A stretch of DNA of 64,000 nucleotides, from contig LSRX01000167.1 in the NCBI GenBank assembly GCA_001939145.1, positions 19,508 to 83,507 on the forward strand. The letters run 5' to 3'. Below, in pieces: positions 32,701 through 42,276 of the stretch (position 1 is its first letter; the number at the start of each line of letters is the position of its first letter). The notes beneath the pieces are model-generated. The model did not search any database and was not told the origin of the DNA. It worked only from the letters and a program-made list of their open reading frames with translations. The translations under genes were made by a program, and so were the position numbers. The stretch is from Symbiodinium microadriaticum (lineage: Eukaryota > Sar > Dinophyceae > Suessiales > Symbiodiniaceae).

Positions 32701-35700
32701 CGTGCTCGGCTCGTGCCTTTACAGCTCGGGCATCCAACGACTCCCGGCTGACGAGCTGGCGGACCTCTCCAGCAACGCCTTCGGCGCCTTCGGCGGCAGC
32801 TCCCTCCTCGACTTCGGCGCTGCCCCTGCCCCTCAAGGACAAGGAGCCGGAGCAGCAGCAGGTGATGGAGTGGGACACCGTGTCGATATCCAGCACGGAC
32901 GTCTGAAGAAGTTGCGGTCGGGACAAAGGAAGCGAATTGTTCACCGAGCCCGCGTGGCGCTGGAATCGAGTCAGGCCCAGAAGGAGATGATCGAACAACG
33001 AGCCGGCCGAAGACCGCGACGTCTTCTTCGCCGGCAGCACGACCTTCTGGAGCTCTACCTGGACGAGGCCTGGATAACTCAACGCGCTGCGGGGCGATGG
33101 GGGTTTCACGCCGTGGAGCCTTTGATCCTTCTTCCCGGACGAGGCCACGACTTTCGGCTACCGTCATCTCGCCGGTGGCTTCTGGAACGTCTTGACGTCT
33201 GGGACCCTGGGCTGGTTTATATCAGCTACCCTTGCCTGCGTTGGGCGTCCCTTGACCGGCCGACGGCGCAACATGAGGATGACACCGCGGCGGTGGAGGC
33301 CACTCTGCGCGAGCACGAGGCGAGTTTCTTCGACTTCTGTGAGGCTGTGGCGCAGAGCCAGGCACGACGAGGAGGCCATGTCGTGGTGTGTGCGCCGGTG
33401 CCTTTGGAGCAGTGGCCGGGGGGTCATATCAAGGACGCCTATCACGAGGTGCTCTTCGGCCTTGCGAAGTTCCCCGCCGACGTTGGCAAGCACGCGGTGC
33501 GGCACTTCGTTTCGGACGCCTCTTTTGCAGAGTACCTCTCCGTTTTGGAAAGAGACTTCGGCAACCAGGCTGGGCTCGAGGACGCTGTGTGCCGGGCCTA
33601 CTGGGTCCTCTTCGTGGCCGATTCCTTCGGCGCGATTCTCGACTATGACATCGAATGGCCACTCGCCGTGAAACATCGGCAGGTCCACTTCGTGAGGGCC
33701 AACGAGGACGAAGACAAGTGGAAGCCCTTGTTGGACCAAGCGATGGAGATCTTGGGCCGGAAGGTGCAGCACAATATCTTCCTCGACCCCGAGACGGACC
33801 TCTATAAGAAGATCGTTGCGCTAGTCCCCTGGGAGATCCACAACGTTCAGATCGCCTATCTTCCAAAGGCCAAACGCGTTCGGCCTGGGCTTGAACGTGA
33901 CCATCGTCTTTCAGTGGTCTTGCACAACGACGACACCATCGTGATCGAGCAAGAGGAGCTTCCTAACGTACAAGCTCCGAGGGAAAGGTTCGTTTTGCCC
34001 GCTCGCGTTGGCATCTTCGTGTTGGGCCACGCCCCGGGCGAACCAGGTGAAGCCGTGCCTGCTTCGCAACATGGTGTGCATCCGCCCGAGACGGGCGAAA
34101 CAGCCGAGGACCACGAGCGTGAAGTCATGCAGGAGATCGGCCTGGTTCGCGACGACTACTCGGATGAAGTTTGGTTCGTGGGCCCTCCCCTGACGGCAGA
34201 GCAGAAGAGGCTCGCGCCGTTTATCGTCAAGGCCCACAGGAACCTCGGACATCCACGGGCCGAAGACTTGACCAGAGCATTGGCCCAAAATGCTAAAGTG
34301 CAACCGGAAGCCGTGACCTTGTCAAGGCGGCTTCGCTGTGCAACTTGCGAGCGTACAAAACGTCCTCTACCACCACGGCCTGCTTCTTTCAAGGTGCTGG
34401 GCTCCTTCAACGACCGGGTCTGTCTTGACCTGTTGCACTTGCGAGACGCCAGGAACCAACCGCACTGGTTTTTGCACGTCTTGGAGCCCAACGGAAGCTT
34501 CAACGTCTTCTATCCCATCCAGAGCCGGGACCCGCAGCATGTGCTGGAGGTCTTCACCAATATCTGGATGAGTTGGGCTGGGCCACCTGCCAAAGCTTGG
34601 CTGGACCGCGACGGCGCCTTTGAAGCTGAGTTTCTGGAGCGCCTGCAAGCTCTTGGCACGGAGGTGGACAACCCTGCGGCGGAAGCTCACTGGCAAGCTG
34701 GCGAAGTGGAGTCCTTCAACCGCGCTTTCAAGTATGTGGCTGTGAAGTTGATTGACGAGAAGCAGCTTGCCGGCCCCTTGGAGATGAAGTTGCTTGCCGC
34801 GGAAGTGGGCCAGTGCATGAATGAAAAGGTCCGTACATCAGGCTGTTCAGCGTACCAGTGGGTGTTCGGAAAGAATCCTCGAGTACCTTGCGACCTGCTT
34901 TCCCCAGACGGCAAGCTCGAGGCGTTGCAAGGCTTGGACCACGACGCTGAACTACGACTTCGGGCCTGGATAAGGGCCCAAGCTGACAGCAAGCTGGCTG
35001 AGTTTAGGACCAACGAAGCTCTCCGCAACGCTGTGCTCAGGATGCCTCGACCACCACGGCATCACTACGAACCGGGCGACCTGGTGGCCTTCTGGCGCAA
35101 TGCGAAGACTCGCCGAGGGAAACGTGTTCCTCCCGGCTGGTTCCGAGCTACGGTCGTGGGCCCGCACAAGGGCGACGCCAGCCAGAGCAACTTTTGGGTC
35201 ACGTCCGGCGGGCGCTGCGTGCTCGTCTCAAAGGAGCAGCTTCGGCCGGCCTTCGGCACGGAACTTTGGAGAGTGCAAGAGCGCGACCTCGAGAACATCC
35301 TCCAGATGCCGCCCGACAGCTATTACGACGAAGTCGGCGACGGCCCTGCCGAGGACGACGCCACAGCCGAGCAGCCGGGCGAGATCATGCCGATGTACGA
35401 GCCGGACCTGGAAATCTACTCGCCTTCTCTACCCGCACAAGACAGCGAGCAGAGCCAGGAGGACGAAGGGCAAGCAGTTGTGGAAGAGCTGCCGGCGCCC
35501 TCCAGAGACGGGTCAGACAGAACACAGCCGTCACCTACGGCGGCACCTGCGGCTTCTACGGCAGCTCCAGGGACTCCGGTAGCACAGCTCTTTGAGAACC
35601 AAGAGTGGCGCTACCGAGATCTACCTCCCGCGGACCCGAGTCGGCGACAACAGCTGGAGGAGGAAACAGCGGCACAGGAGCCAGAGAACAAGAAGCCCCG

Positions 35701-37582
35701 ACTCGATGTGGATGAGGCCGTGGTTTCAGCACTGGAGGCTCATCAGCACTCCGGTCCCTACTTGCCGCTCACCTACGAGGAGAAGTTCGCCAACCCGAGG
35801 GACCTCTTCGCTCAGAACGTGTTCTGCGACTGGCCGTGGACCACAGGCCAAACGAGGACATGGGTCACCCGCAAAGACCAGAAGGCCCTCGAAAAGGAAA
35901 TCCCACGTCACCTCATTCCGGAGGAGCAGCAGCACTTGTACGAGGAGGCTCGTCGCAAAGAGTGGGACACCTGGAAGAAGTTTGAAGCAGTCAAGCCGTT
36001 GGACCAACAAGCAAGCCAATGGGTGGAGCAGAACGTGGACAGAGGCCGCATACTTTCTACGAGGTTCTGCTACCGCAACAAGAATGCGGCTTACCCTTGG
36101 CTGGAAGTGCGCGCTAAGGCCCGACTCGTCTGCAGAGGGGATCAAGACCCAGACCTCTTGACTCTACGACGAGACGCGCCGACCTTGACGCGGTTCGGCT
36201 TGATGATCATTCTTCAGATCGCTGCTTCCTTCCAGGAGTTTTTCCTCTTCAACAGCGACATCACCGGGGCGTTCCTTCAAGGGAGCCAGGAGCTTTCCAA
36301 CCGGAAGGAACAACTTTTCCTGAGGCAACCCGCAGAAGGACTGCCAGGGCTTTCCAAGGGCCAGCTCCTTTTGGTGATACGCGGAATCTTCGGGCTGGCG
36401 AACTCGCCTAGGCTCTTTTGGAGGCACCTCCGTGACACTTTGCTTCGGCTGGGTTTTGTGCAGAGCTGTTTAGACAAGGCCCTTTTCATGTACTATGTGT
36501 CGGGCGAATTGGTGTTGATCCTCGGCACGCATGTAGACGACTTGCTGGGCACAGGCAAGCCGGGACCAGCCGACGAGATACTGGAGAAGATCAAAAGTGA
36601 GTTCGACTTTGGTGCCTGGGCCGACAGCAGGACCGAACCGGTCTTGGAGTACGGAGGCAAGCAGATCCGCAAGATCGACGGCAAGGTCGAGTTGAGCCAG
36701 GAGAAGTTCATCCAGGCCCTGACGGTGGAGCCGGTGCCACGCTGGAGATCGGCGACTCCTAACGCCGAACTCTTGCCGAAGGAGCTCACAGAACTACGTT
36801 CAGGCGGTGGCTGCCTTCACTGGCTTACGGGCCAGACTCGTCCAGACTTGGCGGCAGCGACTTCGTTGGCCATGTCGGGCAAACCTACGGTGGCACACTT
36901 GCAAGAGGTGAACCGCTTGCTAAAGGACGCCAAGGCTTCGCAGGACTGGAAACTGAACTTCGCACCAGTCGACCTCACCACTGCCAGGGTTGTAGCCTAC
37001 ACTGACGCGAGTTGGGCTAACCACGAGGACCTTCGTTCTCAAGCTGGCTACCTGGTGTTTGTGACAGGCCGGGACGTCTTCACCGTGAACGGTGACAACG
37101 CTTCCTTGGTGGAGTGGCGCTCCCACCGCATACAGAGGCGGTGCAGAAGCACACTGGCCGCGGAAACCATGTCTATGGATGCAGGTTTTGATGCGGCGAT
37201 CTTCGTGCGGGAGTTGCTCGCAGAGGCCCTGGTCGAAAAGTACAAGCCTACGCAAAGCGGTCGCTTGCCGGAGTGGTTTCTCACACCACACGTGGTCACC
37301 GACTGCCGCTCGCTGTACGACTTGGTGACCAAGGACGGACCCCTGGGAGCGACTCAAGAAAAGCGCTTGACTTTGGACATCGGCGCTATCCGTGAGTCCG
37401 CCGAGGAACTGGACCGTGACTGCGAGAACCTCAAGGAGACGTTCCGTTGGGCTGACTCCGCAAGTCAACTTGCAGACCACTTGACGAAGAAGAAGCCCAG
37501 CTGGCAGTTACGCGAAGCTCTCGGCCAGAACAGTTTGAGTCTCAAGAAGATTGAGCCTGCAGATGTCCCATCGAATCCGTGA
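29729..37582 (+). CDS. Copia Gag C-terminus and Pol polyprotein
   Basis: Open in the Gag frame from 29729 to TGA 37580-37582. A zinc knuckle CGDCGQKGHWRGDAAC (CX2CX4HX6C) lies at 30233-30280. The aspartic protease site DTACENTVVG is at 31031, with DTA in place of the usual D[ST]G. A methyltransferase-like domain lies at about 33041-33660. Integrase has the zinc motif HX3H...CX2C (34235-34348) and the catalytic triad D (34427), D (34604 or 34610) and E (34709). Reverse transcriptase has SDITGAFLQG with Asp at 36257 and VDD at 36533-36541. RNase H has TDAS (Asp 37004), AAE (37163), TDCRS (37301) and WADS (37454). This order is copia. At about 32124-32903 the conserved reading lies in another frame, so the in-frame translation there is probably not native. 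Confidence 0.95.
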   Translation, partial: YNWKKVKQAIELLYPTVQVRSGREPGRDAHRDQRAGGRARGAHETRWEYDPEWRLPSSGATEEQVANWLLDHDPAEMIAEQDMEELPEDLAKTLHSVMATHREYRQKLARAVQARGFYVNGGKGKKGSKGGGGKGSGKGKAKGSGKSSKGGGKTLNGMTLDELKAVTVCGDCGQKGHWRGDAACNAKKVNEVARHEAEDDDYDGGADGLDDWYGYGEEGDDDQWMAERYGYVVARTVQAATRTTTSPPNPSVTRPSSTSSAPMAALRNEAARTARGVNKVRAKAGQTMEVATSAVEEALRSDDFFASEAVTRLIKEAHKPTMSRSSAPEAVENAMRFFGITTVSPDGGLRDFLQDSGDQDGGDNSTDDSAGNQGGGDNTGDDSGDQDGAVIDLDKLRRSFPARRAHWMPGSSRSVLSNRRAPPEVEAGKDYLTIDTACENTVVGQRLLDRILGRWQADFGLVPKEEDENEFYCFGPGEPKRSTRRVHLPVGLGGRAVVISTSVIDDRDLHEIPFLAGQDFLTFSEAVIYMGRRLVTFPVLCGATVLALLDATGHLVLELDNFPDGGWPAGLSPDAAAYAGMIFQGTSGTRCRDVSQGQRLTEPEPLAHQEKYTDLREISERMSQQLTHKYEPNLDDLNSDLQPFQCILPVDHWQFCVDSGMHVRHHLRPRTSLFELSEVADGPEARWLRGERVTVIHGVSEPLWDLWGTGAREQHLPVSWTGMTIFISADGAWPSELPVARSSPAISVKDPNGAVLLVSPASLLPLETNKKVLQFDVGARNRKDPEIPATRRTGDFQMMSQPFAKRPQERYQHATAGPEQQEVQGTLVMAAVRDQGDVAVRPDRPHGGLHQLREEHALPGTSTYRVCRGDGRDGDRALVVGGPYKPEAAKQEGREPELPGEPLPLRPPGGRQPATREQAREVSRLPVVRHGVQGDGRGLPRADLGGQGAGLPGARQAQQAGRQGDGAPGDQGTKAELNRHGILSKLVRMLFVLGSCLYSSGIQRLPADELADLSSNAFGAFGGSSLLDFGAAPAPQGQGAGAAAGDGVGHRVDIQHGRLKKLRSGQRKRIVHRARVALESSQAQKEMIEQRAGRRPRRLLRRQHDLLELYLDEAWITQRAAGRWGFHAVEPLILLPGRGHDFRLPSSRRWLLERLDVWDPGLVYISYPCLRWASLDRPTAQHEDDTAAVEATLREHEASFFDFCEAVAQSQARRGGHVVVCAPVPLEQWPGGHIKDAYHEVLFGLAKFPADVGKHAVRHFVSDASFAEYLSVLERDFGNQAGLEDAVCRAYWVLFVADSFGAILDYDIEWPLAVKHRQVHFVRANEDEDKWKPLLDQAMEILGRKVQHNIFLDPETDLYKKIVALVPWEIHNVQIAYLPKAKRVRPGLERDHRLSVVLHNDDTIVIEQEELPNVQAPRERFVLPARVGIFVLGHAPGEPGEAVPASQHGVHPPETGETAEDHEREVMQEIGLVRDDYSDEVWFVGPPLTAEQKRLAPFIVKAHRNLGHPRAEDLTRALAQNAKVQPEAVTLSRRLRCATCERTKRPLPPRPASFKVLGSFNDRVCLDLLHLRDARNQPHWFLHVLEPNGSFNVFYPIQSRDPQHVLEVFTNIWMSWAGPPAKAWLDRDGAFEAEFLERLQALGTEVDNPAAEAHWQAGEVESFNRAFKYVAVKLIDEKQLAGPLEMKLLAAEVGQCMNEKVRTSGCSAYQWVFGKNPRVPCDLLSPDGKLEALQGLDHDAELRLRAWIRAQADSKLAEFRTNEALRNAVLRMPRPPRHHYEPGDLVAFWRNAKTRRGKRVPPGWFRATVVGPHKGDASQSNFWVTSGGRCVLVSKEQLRPAFGTELWRVQERDLENILQMPPDSYYDEVGDGPAEDDATAEQPGEIMPMYEPDLEIYSPSLPAQDSEQSQEDEGQAVVEELPAPSRDGSDRTQPSPTAAPAASTAAPGTPVAQLFENQEWRYRDLPPADPSRRQQLEEETAAQEPENKKPRLDVDEAVVSALEAHQHSGPYLPLTYEEKFANPRDLFAQNVFCDWPWTTGQTRTWVTRKDQKALEKEIPRHLIPEEQQHLYEEARRKEWDTWKKFEAVKPLDQQASQWVEQNVDRGRILSTRFCYRNKNAAYPWLEVRAKARLVCRGDQDPDLLTLRRDAPTLTRFGLMIILQIAASFQEFFLFNSDITGAFLQGSQELSNRKEQLFLRQPAEGLPGLSKGQLLLVIRGIFGLANSPRLFWRHLRDTLLRLGFVQSCLDKALFMYYVSGELVLILGTHVDDLLGTGKPGPADEILEKIKSEFDFGAWADSRTEPVLEYGGKQIRKIDGKVELSQEKFIQALTVEPVPRWRSATPNAELLPKELTELRSGGGCLHWLTGQTRPDLAAATSLAMSGKPTVAHLQEVNRLLKDAKASQDWKLNFAPVDLTTARVVAYTDASWANHEDLRSQAGYLVFVTGRDVFTVNGDNASLVEWRSHRIQRRCRSTLAAETMSMDAGFDAAIFVRELLAEALVEKYKPTQSGRLPEWFLTPHVVTDCRSLYDLVTKDGPLGATQEKRLTLDIGAIRESAEELDRDCENLKETFRWADSASQLADHLTKKKPSWQLREALGQNSLSLKKIEPADVPSNP
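32124..32903 (+). pseudogene. Frame-shifted segment inside copia Pol
   Basis: In the third forward frame this stretch reads a plausible protein: VTKVMLLCDQIDRMEVSTN, a Cys/His motif NLYLCDHPEDASRRHGNKHG followed by RYRDCLLCGMVF, and an acidic end KEPEQQQVMEWDTVSISS. Dinoflagellate copia proteins carry this kind of CxHP...GN..G....CxxC motif between protease and integrase. The main frame gives an Arg/Gly-rich translation without motifs. Stops in the alternative frame at 32121 and 32904 bound the switch points. Two compensating indels are the simplest reading; sequencing error or ribosomal frameshifting are alternatives. Confidence 0.6.
33041..33660 (+). other. Methyltransferase-like domain within copia Pol
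   Basis: DLLELYLDEAWITQRAAGRW resembles the SAM-binding glycine-loop start of C5 cytosine methyltransferases (DLFAG-type). About 65 residues on, YISYPCLRWASL resembles motif IV with its Pro-Cys. The glycines of the loop are replaced (LDEA) and the usual Gln after Cys is Leu, so activity is doubtful. Capture of cytosine methyltransferases by dinoflagellate retrotransposons is documented; assignment here is inference from these two motifs. Confidence 0.45.
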
Positions 37583-37607
37583 AGCGGATTCTCACGAGTT
37601 TTTATAT

Positions 37608-37614
37608 AGGGGAG
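37608..37614 (+). promoter_or_regulatory. Polypurine tract of the copia element
   Basis: AGGGGAG lies directly before the 3' LTR, preceded by a T/A-rich stretch (TTTTTATAT). It is the expected plus-strand primer site. Confidence 0.75.
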
Positions 37615-37833
37615 TGCAATCGGCTGCACATTTCGTAAGCTCTTGTGCCTACAGCTGAAGCCTCTCGAAAGCACTTGCTCTTTTCCGCTTAGCGAAGCTA
37701 CGTCTGCAGGCGCCTTGGGCTCAGGACGAAAACACTGTGTGAACCCAGTTTGCCTTTCGCTGATGGGTGTTGTGCCTTAGGGAACCAGGCTCCGAAACAC
37801 TCGAAACCTTTGGTGTGAAGCCCAAAGATTGCA
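37615..37833 (+). repeat. 3' LTR of the copia element (219 bp)
   Basis: Same length and sequence as the 5' LTR. Followed by the CAGGG duplication and then TTTGGGATAAGGG. Confidence 0.95.
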
Positions 37834-38022
37834 CAGGGTTTGGGATAAGGGTTCCTAAACCCTAAACCTCTTCCCTAAAACCCTAATCTCTACCTGTAAC
37901 TCTCTTTACCTACACTGTAGCAGCCAGTACCCCTCAATTCGCCCATAAAGCTGTAGGTAATTAGAGTCCCAGGTATACCCTCACTCTAAACCGCAAACCC
38001 AGAACGCCTTGATCTCTAGCAG

Positions 38023-38105
38023 GTCGGCGTGCCTCCTTCGGACAACCCAGCCCTGACGGACAAGGCGGGCCTCGCAAAATGGCCCGAGACGGGGTTCTTG
38101 TGCAG
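38023..38105 (+). CDS. Exon-like island: VGVPPSDNPALTDKAGLAKW
   Basis: Acceptor CTAGCAG|GTC, then VGVPPSDNPALTDKAGLAKW and PETGFLC, ending near TGCAG|GATT (possible GA donor). Strong G/C third positions. Product unknown; it may belong to the receptor gene downstream of the copia insertion. Confidence 0.4.
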
Positions 38106-39479
38106 GATTTTGTTAAGATTTAAGTTGCCATAATAGGATTCTTGTTTTGGAACTGTAATTTTAAACGCTGCGCGTCGTCCGCCCCGGCCCGGCCGTATGT
38201 TGGGAGGAAGACATGATGCCAGGTCTGGGGCTTTTGCTTTCGCAGGATATCGGGGTGCAGCGTCTGCGGGGTGAAGATTGANCTACTTTAAATTATCTTG
38301 TGGCAAACTCAACTCCTGGGTCTCCGCGCAATGCTTTGAACCCGAGTCACAAAGCTCAGGGCGGAAGCTGTCAGTCTAGGGAGTTGTTGAGGAATTCTGT
38401 TGGTAACTTAGGAGCCCAATAGGTAAACCTTAAATTTTTTTGGTATATTAAACCCCTACTAAAAGAAAAGTTTAAACTTTTTTGGGCCAGGGTACTGGGC
38501 AGCTATGGTAAGAGCCCTGCTATAGTTTGGACACTGCCCCCAGTCTGTGACAATTCGATAAGAATGTTTGTAATTCACGTAAATATTGCCCGAAACATGA
38601 CCCTTACCATAGACTGTTGCAGGATGGGGGGCACTAACCAAGCTATAGTCAAGGAATACTATTTTGGGGTGTATAAAATACCCGCAACCCTATTCCAATT
38701 GTTAAGGCCCCTACATTAAGTCACCGGTGAGCTGGGTGGAGGTTTGGAGCCTGCCTGAGGCGCAGGAGCAGACGGGCGCTCCAACTTCGAAACTACCACA
38801 AACCGCAGCACCGCCTGCTCCTAACGGCCCGGTGTGGGTTGGACCCAGAACCCTAAACCCCTAAACCCCTAAAGCCCTGAGCCCTAAACGGTTGGTCTGG
38901 CGATCCCGAGCCTATCACTCGTGGGAGCTCCCACACGCATATCAGGGAGTCAACAAAGAATTCCCAAGAACCTTACTCGCCTAATGCTGACCTCTCACTC
39001 TGAACGGCTGGCTTTAGTCAAAGCCGGTATCCCATCCTCCCCTAAAGCCTGAACCCTAAACCCAGCCCCTGTATCAAACGAAGCCTTAAACCCTGAGTCC
39101 GAAAACCTGAAACACGAAATCCTAAACCGTAAATGCCCCTAAACCCTGAACTCTAAATCCTAATCCCGAAACCCTAAACCCGAAAACCAGAAATCCTGAA
39201 AACCACGACGCTTTAACCGAAGCTGTAGCAGGAGCCGTCGTCCCGGCAGTGCAAGCCCTGCCCTCTAGGCTGGCGCCTACAGGGCTTTAGGGGCTTCAAG
39301 GGCTTTTAGGGTTTAGGGCTATAGGGTTTAAGGTTTAGGGCTTGGGGCTTAGGGTTCAGGGGTCTTAGGTGTGGCGTTTAGGATTTAGACAGTAGGCTTC
39401 TGGGTTCTGAGGCTTCAGAGACCAAGGCTAGGGTGGAGGTTTCGGGTTGGTCGGGTAGTTTCAGAGCGGGGCTTAATTA

Positions 39480-39960
39480 TGGTCTTCTTTAATCGTAGTT
39501 ACAGATTGTTCCTTGATTAATTTATTATCATTATTATTTAATATTTGTCTTTTTTTGTCATTCGTTTGTCTTTATTTGTCTTTCTTTGCAAAATTTGTCT
39601 TTATTTGTCCGGATTTGTCTCTTTACTCTTTTGTCTTTTTTTTGTCTTAATTTGCCTGGACTGCCCAAAAAGTCCTGTGAAGCCAAGTCCCCGGAATCTA
39701 CGTCGTCGCAACCGGTCAATGATATTGTCAGTATTATGATTACTAGTATTACAGTATTACTGCTATTATGTTTGTAATTGTTATTGTTTTTATTATTGTA
39801 TTTTTAATTTGTATTATTGTTTGCTATTATCATCATGATGATGATTGTTATTGTTGTTATTATTACTTTTATTGTTATTATTCTGATTACTATTATTGTT
39901 ATTGTTATTATTATTAATAACTATTGATTTAATCATTATTGTTCGTACTTAAAAAACAAA
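39480..39960. repeat. A/T-rich drifted (ATT)n / (TTTGTC)n region
   Basis: TTTGTCTTTATTTGTC-type units at 39545-39640, then drifted ATT/GTT triplets to 39930. Phe/Leu/Ile-rich frames are artefacts. Confidence 0.8.
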
Positions 39961-41093
39961 AATCCCTGCGATGATTAAAATTATTTTTGCTACTCTAAGA
40001 GTTTTCATATTGTGATATTATTACGCTATGTTGTACTAGTTGGGGGCTACGAATTAGCTAAAGCATTGCGCCTTCCGACAGCACCAGAGCGAACAATCTC
40101 CTTAACCCGAAGCCGTGCACTCTGCAGGCTTTCATACTGGGTGTCACGGATTTCAAGATTCAGACTATCAGACGGGGTTTCAGGGGTTTCAGTGCAGACC
40201 TTAGTTTTTGGCCAAGGTGCTGTCGGGTGCATGGTGTCAGGGTGAATTCTGGTGTTTAGGGTTTAGGGTACATGTTAAATTCTTTGCAGGTGGCCAGAGC
40301 CCTTTCTTCATGTTGTCCTTGTTCCTGTCGCTTCCGTTTTGGGAGCAATATCCTTTATGGGAGCAGAGGCTCGAGGGGCATGCCCCTTACTACCCATATC
40401 GTAATATCAACCCCATGGGTCGGGAATTTTTCGGAATCAGAATGGTTTAGGGTATATGGGGGTTTACGTTGACATGCTTCTTTAGTTGGAAAAGGTGTTC
40501 CAGCCCGCGCGGTTTAGGGTTGCGTTGTTTTTCGGTTTAGGGCTTAGCGTCTGAGGGTGCCTGGGGTTTACTGCGTTGTTGCCACCACGGCGCCATCGGC
40601 AGGCTTCTACTGTTGGGGTGGCACGGAGCCGAACCGCCAGTGTGCACGCGGTGCATTCGCGAACGAAACTGGCATGACGCTCGTCTGTCAATGGGTAGAG
40701 GTTTAGTTCATCGTTCAGGGGTCCACTCTAAACCTTAAACCCGCATTGAGGTTATCATGGGCTTAGACGGGGTTGAGGAGTGTTGGGGGAGGGAGATGGC
40801 TCAAAGTATGAGTCCGAGTAGTTGGGACTCTTGGCTAACACCCGACATCCTGGGCCCTATAAGGCAGTACCTAAAAAAACAGAACATGTATTAAGGAAGA
40901 AGTGCCCAACACTTCTAAAAAAGGCTGTTATTCTACATGCTTTTGGGGTTCGGGGAGGCTCGTTCAACTTTCGGAGCAAGCTACGCATGTACCACAGAGT
41001 GCGGCATTTTGTTTTGTCGTGAAGTAATGGAATATCGATGTTGGGTTCATGTCAAGGCCTTTCAACTCAAAGCCCGAAGCCGTACGGTCTAAC

Positions 41094-41176
41094 CTGCATG
41101 GTCGAGCTTCTGCGAGAGCTCCATCAGGGAGTGGATTGCGATGCCCTCCACGGATGTGTCGATGAACTTCAACGCA
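41094..41176 (-). CDS. Exon-like island on the minus strand: ALKFIDTSVEGIAIHSLM
   Basis: Minus strand, acceptor AATGCAG|T, frame ALKFIDTSVEGIAIHSLM then ELSQKLDHA, donor GCAG|GTTAGA. Almost every third position is G or C, and the splice signals are canonical. No product recognised. A plus-strand island starts 40 bp away, so this is either a head-to-head exon pair of two genes or rearranged fragments. Confidence 0.45.
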
Positions 41177-41216
41177 CTGCATTTACCCGAAGCTCTGCAC
41201 ACAGTCGACCGGGAGC

Positions 41217-41354
41217 ATGAGGAAGAATATGTACAGGAAGCTGTGCCGCAAGATCAAGCACACTGCGGTGAGCATAGTCAAGTCATGCGTGAACTCCGAC
41301 GAAGGGAAGCAGGCCCTCTCTTCTGTTTTGATGTACAGTCGCAGCCTTAGCTGA
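41217..41354 (+). CDS. Small open frame: MRKNMYRKLCRKIKHTAVSI
   Basis: Forty-five codons, basic, starting MRKNMYRKLCRKIKHTAVSI and ending SSVLMYSRSLS with TGA 41352-41354. G/C-rich third positions support coding. The frame is open upstream to about 41164, so it may be a terminal exon. Product unknown. Confidence 0.4.
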   Translation: MRKNMYRKLCRKIKHTAVSIVKSCVNSDEGKQALSSVLMYSRSLS

Positions 41355-42226
41355 AATCCTTGAGCAACACGACAAAACCCGGCTTCCCTCACGCCCAAAC
41401 CGAATCCCTACCGCCATGCGCCCAAAGCCCTACTCCCGGATCCTAAACCCCTAAAGCCCTAAGCCCTACACCCCAAAACCCCAAACTTTTCAACCCTAAA
41501 CCCGAAAGCCCTGCACGCTAACAGCTCTCAGCCCTACCCCAACTGAAGCCAAGCCGCCGAAGCCGACTCCCGAAGCCCAAACCCCAGCCAAAAACCCTGA
41601 AGAAACGCGACACTCCCGACCTCCGAAACTCGCATCCCCAAGCCTCCAAACTCCAAGACCAAAGCACTAACCACCACACCCCTAAACCCTAAACACCACG
41701 CCCCTTGACCCTAAACCCAGAAGCCCCCAAAACCCCAAACTTCCCGAAACCCACAGCACTTATCTCCGAATCCCGGAGACGAAACCCTAAAGCCGTAAAC
41801 CCGGAAACCCCCAAGGTCTTTAAGGCCTACCCATAGGTAGTTCCTTTTGTGGTTTACATTTACAATCCTATAAGGTAATCCCAAAAAGGAACTACTTNCC
41901 ACGAAGGGCCCTGTTTTGTAGGGGGTGGGTCTACGCAGACCCTAAACCCTAAACCCCAAACCCTAAACCCCAAACCCCAAACCCTAAATCCCAAACCCTT
42001 AAGTCAGTGGGGTTGTCAAGCTTGCTTGCTTCCGCTTGGCATGAAGACTGCAACCCCCGAACACCCTTGAACACTAAGCCCTGAACTCGAATCCTAACTT
42101 TCACTGAGTCCTCAGCCATGAACCCCTCAATCCTGAGATGCACTCCAACAATCCGCAACCCTGAACCCGTCACTCCTATGGTCCAGAAATTCCTCAACCC
42201 TGAGCCGGACTTCGCGGCTGCGGCAG

Positions 42227-42276
42227 GTGAAGCTGAATGCGCTCTGCATGCGCATCGCCAAGCCCGGCTCCCAAGA
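42227..42276 (+). CDS. Exon: VKLNALCMRIAKPGSQ
   Basis: Acceptor GGCAG|GTG, reading VKLNALCMRIAKPGSQ plus two bases, GC donor GA|GCCAA. It joins in phase to the 42,935 island and then to the Cys-rich exon at 43,364, supporting one transcript. Confidence 0.5.

Larger units (their letters stand above)
28634..37838 (+). mobile_element. Complete Ty1/copia LTR retrotransposon
   Basis: The 5-bp target duplication CAGGG (28634-28638 and 37834-37838) brackets two LTRs and a full gag-pol interior. Domain order PR-IN-RT-RH makes it copia rather than gypsy. The target was a telomere-like TTCAGGG unit. Identical LTRs suggest recent insertion. Coding defects are an in-frame UAG in gag and an apparently frame-shifted stretch between protease and integrase. 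The element lies on the same strand as the surrounding receptor exons. Confidence 0.95.
38110..42226 (+). other. Mixed intergenic or intronic stretch
   Basis: Contains MITE-like inverted repeats at about 38503-38650 and 41830-41900, telomere-like runs (38860-39400, 41440-41720, 41940-42000), an A/T-rich ATT-repeat region (39480-39960) and the small coding islands listed separately. A weak Ala/Val-rich island near 39230-39275 is not called. Lone Ns at 38282 and 41898. Confidence 0.4.

Noticed and set aside
29165..37674. Minus-strand and off-frame ORFs of 60-290 codons within the copia element
   Set aside because: They are shadows of the GC-rich polyprotein frame; only the third-forward-frame segment at 32124-32903 has independent motif support.
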